Below, in pieces: positions 62,677-64,000 of a stretch of DNA of 64,000 nt. The notes beneath the pieces are model-generated. The model saw only the letters and a list, made by a program, of their open reading frames with translations. It was not told where the DNA came from and made no database searches. Origin of the DNA: Granulicella sp. (lineage in GTDB: Bacteria > Acidobacteriota > Terriglobia > Terriglobales > Acidobacteriaceae); the NCBI GenBank assembly GCA_025408425.1, contig JANXYX010000050.1, forward strand, positions 186,001-250,000. The letters are read 5' to 3'. The number at the start of each line of letters is the position of its first letter. The stretch's first letter is position 1. A program made the translations under genes and the position numbers.

Positions 62677-64000
62677 GCGACCACAATCAACGCGTCCAGG
62701 GCGACCGCTCCCAATCCGTTCGGATAAACGATTACAGGGTTAATATCGACCTCTCGAATAGACGGCATAGAGACCACCAGTTGTCCGAGCCTCGCAATAA
62801 TCTCCGCCACAGCGTCTACATCCAGCGCCGGCGATCCGCGAAAACCCCGCAGTAGCGCAGCGCTCTTCAACTGATATAACTCGCGCACGATAGCCTCCCG
62901 CGAGAGCCCCGGAGCCAGCAATCGGGCGTCATGCAGCGCTTCTGCAAGAACACCTCCAAAGCCTACAAGCAGCACCGGCCCCCAGTCCGGATCATTATGC
63001 GCTCCAACAATCAACTCAGCACCACTCAGCCCCATAGTCTCCACCAGAACTCCATCCAGCACCAACTCTGGCAGCGCAGATGCGAGGTCACGGTGCATGC
63101 GTTTCCATGCCTCCGCCACAGCATCCTCATCTTTTAGATTCAGAGCAACGCCGCCCACATCGCTCTTATGCGACAGCTCGCTTGACTGCGCCTTCATCGC
63201 AACCGGAAATCCAATCCGCGCGCCAATCGTCTGAGCTTCATATACCGTTCGAGCCAGCGCGCCATCGGGCACACGAATCCCAGCGTGCGCAAGTATCTCT
63301 TTGCTCTTGTACTCAGGAATGACTCCGCTCGGCAGCGACATAGACTCAATGCCACCGTCCCCATCCACGACGGCATCATGCTGCCGCGACGCAAACGCAG
63401 TGACCTGTGCAAGCGCTCGGAATGCGCGTTCGGCGGACGGGAAAAACGGCACACCAAGCGCCCGAAGCTGCTCCACATACCCCTGCGAAATCTGTGCCCC
63501 CTCATCCAGTGCCGCAAAGATTACCGGCTTTATCGGCTTGAGCTCCTGCAACGCTTCGATAATCGGAGGAAACTTCAAACCACTCGTCGTCTCGTCCGTC
63601 AGGATGATAGCCAGCACCACGCTTCCATACGATTCGTCCGCCAGCACTGCAGGTAGCGTGCGCCGATAAAGGCCAGGGTCAACCAGTCCTTGAGCGGTTA
63701 TATCCAACGGGTTGGTCGGAGGAATGAAGTCGGGCAGCACTTGCCGCAAAGCTTCTGCCGTACTACCGCCGAGTACAGGCAGGTGCAATCCAAGCGACTC
63801 ACAAAAATCAAGCGCCAGAGCTTTGAACGCACCAGACTCCGTAAAGATTGCTGCCCCGCCACTGGGCAAGCTTGGGCATCGCACCAGAATGTCTGAGACA
63901 TCCACCAACTCTTCCAACGTATCGACGACCAACACTCCGGCATGCTCTACCTTGGTGCGCATCACCTGATAATCACCGGCCATGGCTCCCGTATGAGTTG
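62673..64000 (-). CDS. NDP-forming acyl-CoA synthetase (FerA-like feruloyl-CoA synthetase candidate), 5' end beyond window
   Basis: The frame stays open to base 64000, so the gene continues to the right; the Met at 63983 is internal. In-frame upstream codons read THTGAMAG, the phosphohistidine block of this superfamily (SHTGS type; His codon 63993-63995). Next come VDTLEELVDVSDIL, GGSTAEALRQVLPDFIPPTNPLDIT (CoA-ligase domains) and an ATP-grasp domain (MKAQSSELSHKSDVGGVALN, VGFGGVLAEAL). Enzymes of this type activate acids to CoA thioesters with ATP. Sphingobium FerA, a feruloyl-CoA synthetase, belongs here. Neighbouring vanillin dehydrogenase and MarR genes favour ferulate or p-coumarate as substrate. 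Confidence 0.85.
   Translation of the reverse strand, partial: THTGAMAGDYQVMRTKVEHAGVLVVDTLEELVDVSDILVRCPSLPSGGAAIFTESGAFKALALDFCESLGLHLPVLGGSTAEALRQVLPDFIPPTNPLDITAQGLVDPGLYRRTLPAVLADESYGSVVLAIILTDETTSGLKFPPIIEALQELKPIKPVIFAALDEGAQISQGYVEQLRALGVPFFPSAERAFRALAQVTAFASRQHDAVVDGDGGIESMSLPSGVIPEYKSKEILAHAGIRVPDGALARTVYEAQTIGARIGFPVAMKAQSSELSHKSDVGGVALNLKDEDAVAEAWKRMHRDLASALPELVLDGVLVETMGLSGAELIVGAHNDPDWGPVLLVGFGGVLAEALHDARLLAPGLSREAIVRELYQLKSAALLRGFRGSPALDVDAVAEIIARLGQLVVSMPSIREVDINPVIVYPNGLGAVALDALIVVA

Noticed and set aside
63983..63983. Methionine at 63983 as start of the acyl-CoA synthetase
   Set aside because: Codons upstream encode THTGA, the conserved phosphohistidine block, so the gene is truncated by the window and this Met is internal.
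1..64000. CRISPR arrays, tRNA/rRNA genes, insertion sequences, phage genes
   Set aside because: No regularly spaced direct repeats, cloverleaf-like sequences, transposase-like frames or integrases were recognised by reading. A tRNAscan or IS search could still find small ones.

Overview
The window looks like chromosomal DNA of a soil Acidobacteriota, most likely family Acidobacteriaceae (Granulicella/Terriglobus/Edaphobacter type). This is inference. It rests on two very large Oar-like TonB-dependent receptors with an N-terminal carboxypeptidase-regulatory-like domain, many secreted glycoside hydrolases, Tat-exported redox and isomerase proteins and a ROK regulator. I count 47 protein-coding genes and see no rRNA, tRNA, CRISPR array, transposase or phage gene. 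Two genes run off the window: a GH2 glycosidase on the left and an NDP-forming acyl-CoA synthetase on the right.

Region 1 (1-12.8 kb) is a galactoside/glycerol locus. A minus-strand operon of three secreted beta-galactosidase-type enzymes (GH35, GH42, GH2) faces a glycerol block (glpK-glpD on plus, glpF convergent), followed by a second secreted GH42. The same 16-bp palindrome, ATGTAA-N4-TTACAT, lies about 100 bp ahead of both glycosidase units. Release and use of beta-galactosyl-glycerol is a coherent reading.

Region 2 (12.8-20.6 kb) is a minus-strand series: an Oar-like TonB receptor with two tandem operators and a recognisable promoter, a strong terminator, a TPR protein, a Tat-exported alkaline-phosphatase-fold protein and an unrecognised protein.

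Region 3 (20.6-33.0 kb) holds a second Oar-like receptor, an argininosuccinate-lyase-family enzyme and an APC permease in one operon under a ROK regulator. Divergent from it are an exported multi-domain PIG-L deacetylase and a GlmS-isomerase-like SIS protein, which suggests an N-acyl amino sugar or related N-substituted substrate.

Region 4 (33.2-45.9 kb) begins with a cytochrome c/DUF2165 pair and then carries what looks like an undescribed nitrogen-heterocycle or amide catabolic cluster. It contains RidA, acetamidase/formamidase and HpxZ/AtzH on plus; a seven-gene minus operon (deaminase, FAD oxidase, creatininase-family amidohydrolase, S15 hydrolase, ABC ATPase, ABC permease, DUF3891); and an amidase plus an NMT1/THI5-like lipoprotein on plus.

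Region 5 (46.1-51.2 kb) has a GT4 glycosyltransferase and a secreted protein with three C-terminal chitobiase-C-like repeats, separated by a perfect 13-bp-stem terminator.

Region 6 (51.2-64 kb) is a nearly complete lignin-aromatic pathway in one direction: vanillin-type aldehyde dehydrogenase, AAHS transporter, pcaI, pcaJ, pcaF, pcaH, pcaG, pcaB, pcaD, pcaC and an IclR regulator. Ahead of it are a MarR regulator and an NDP-forming acyl-CoA synthetase resembling feruloyl-CoA synthetase FerA. Ferulate to vanillin to protocatechuate to succinyl-CoA plus acetyl-CoA is the likely flow. The hydratase/lyase and vanillate demethylase steps are not in the window.
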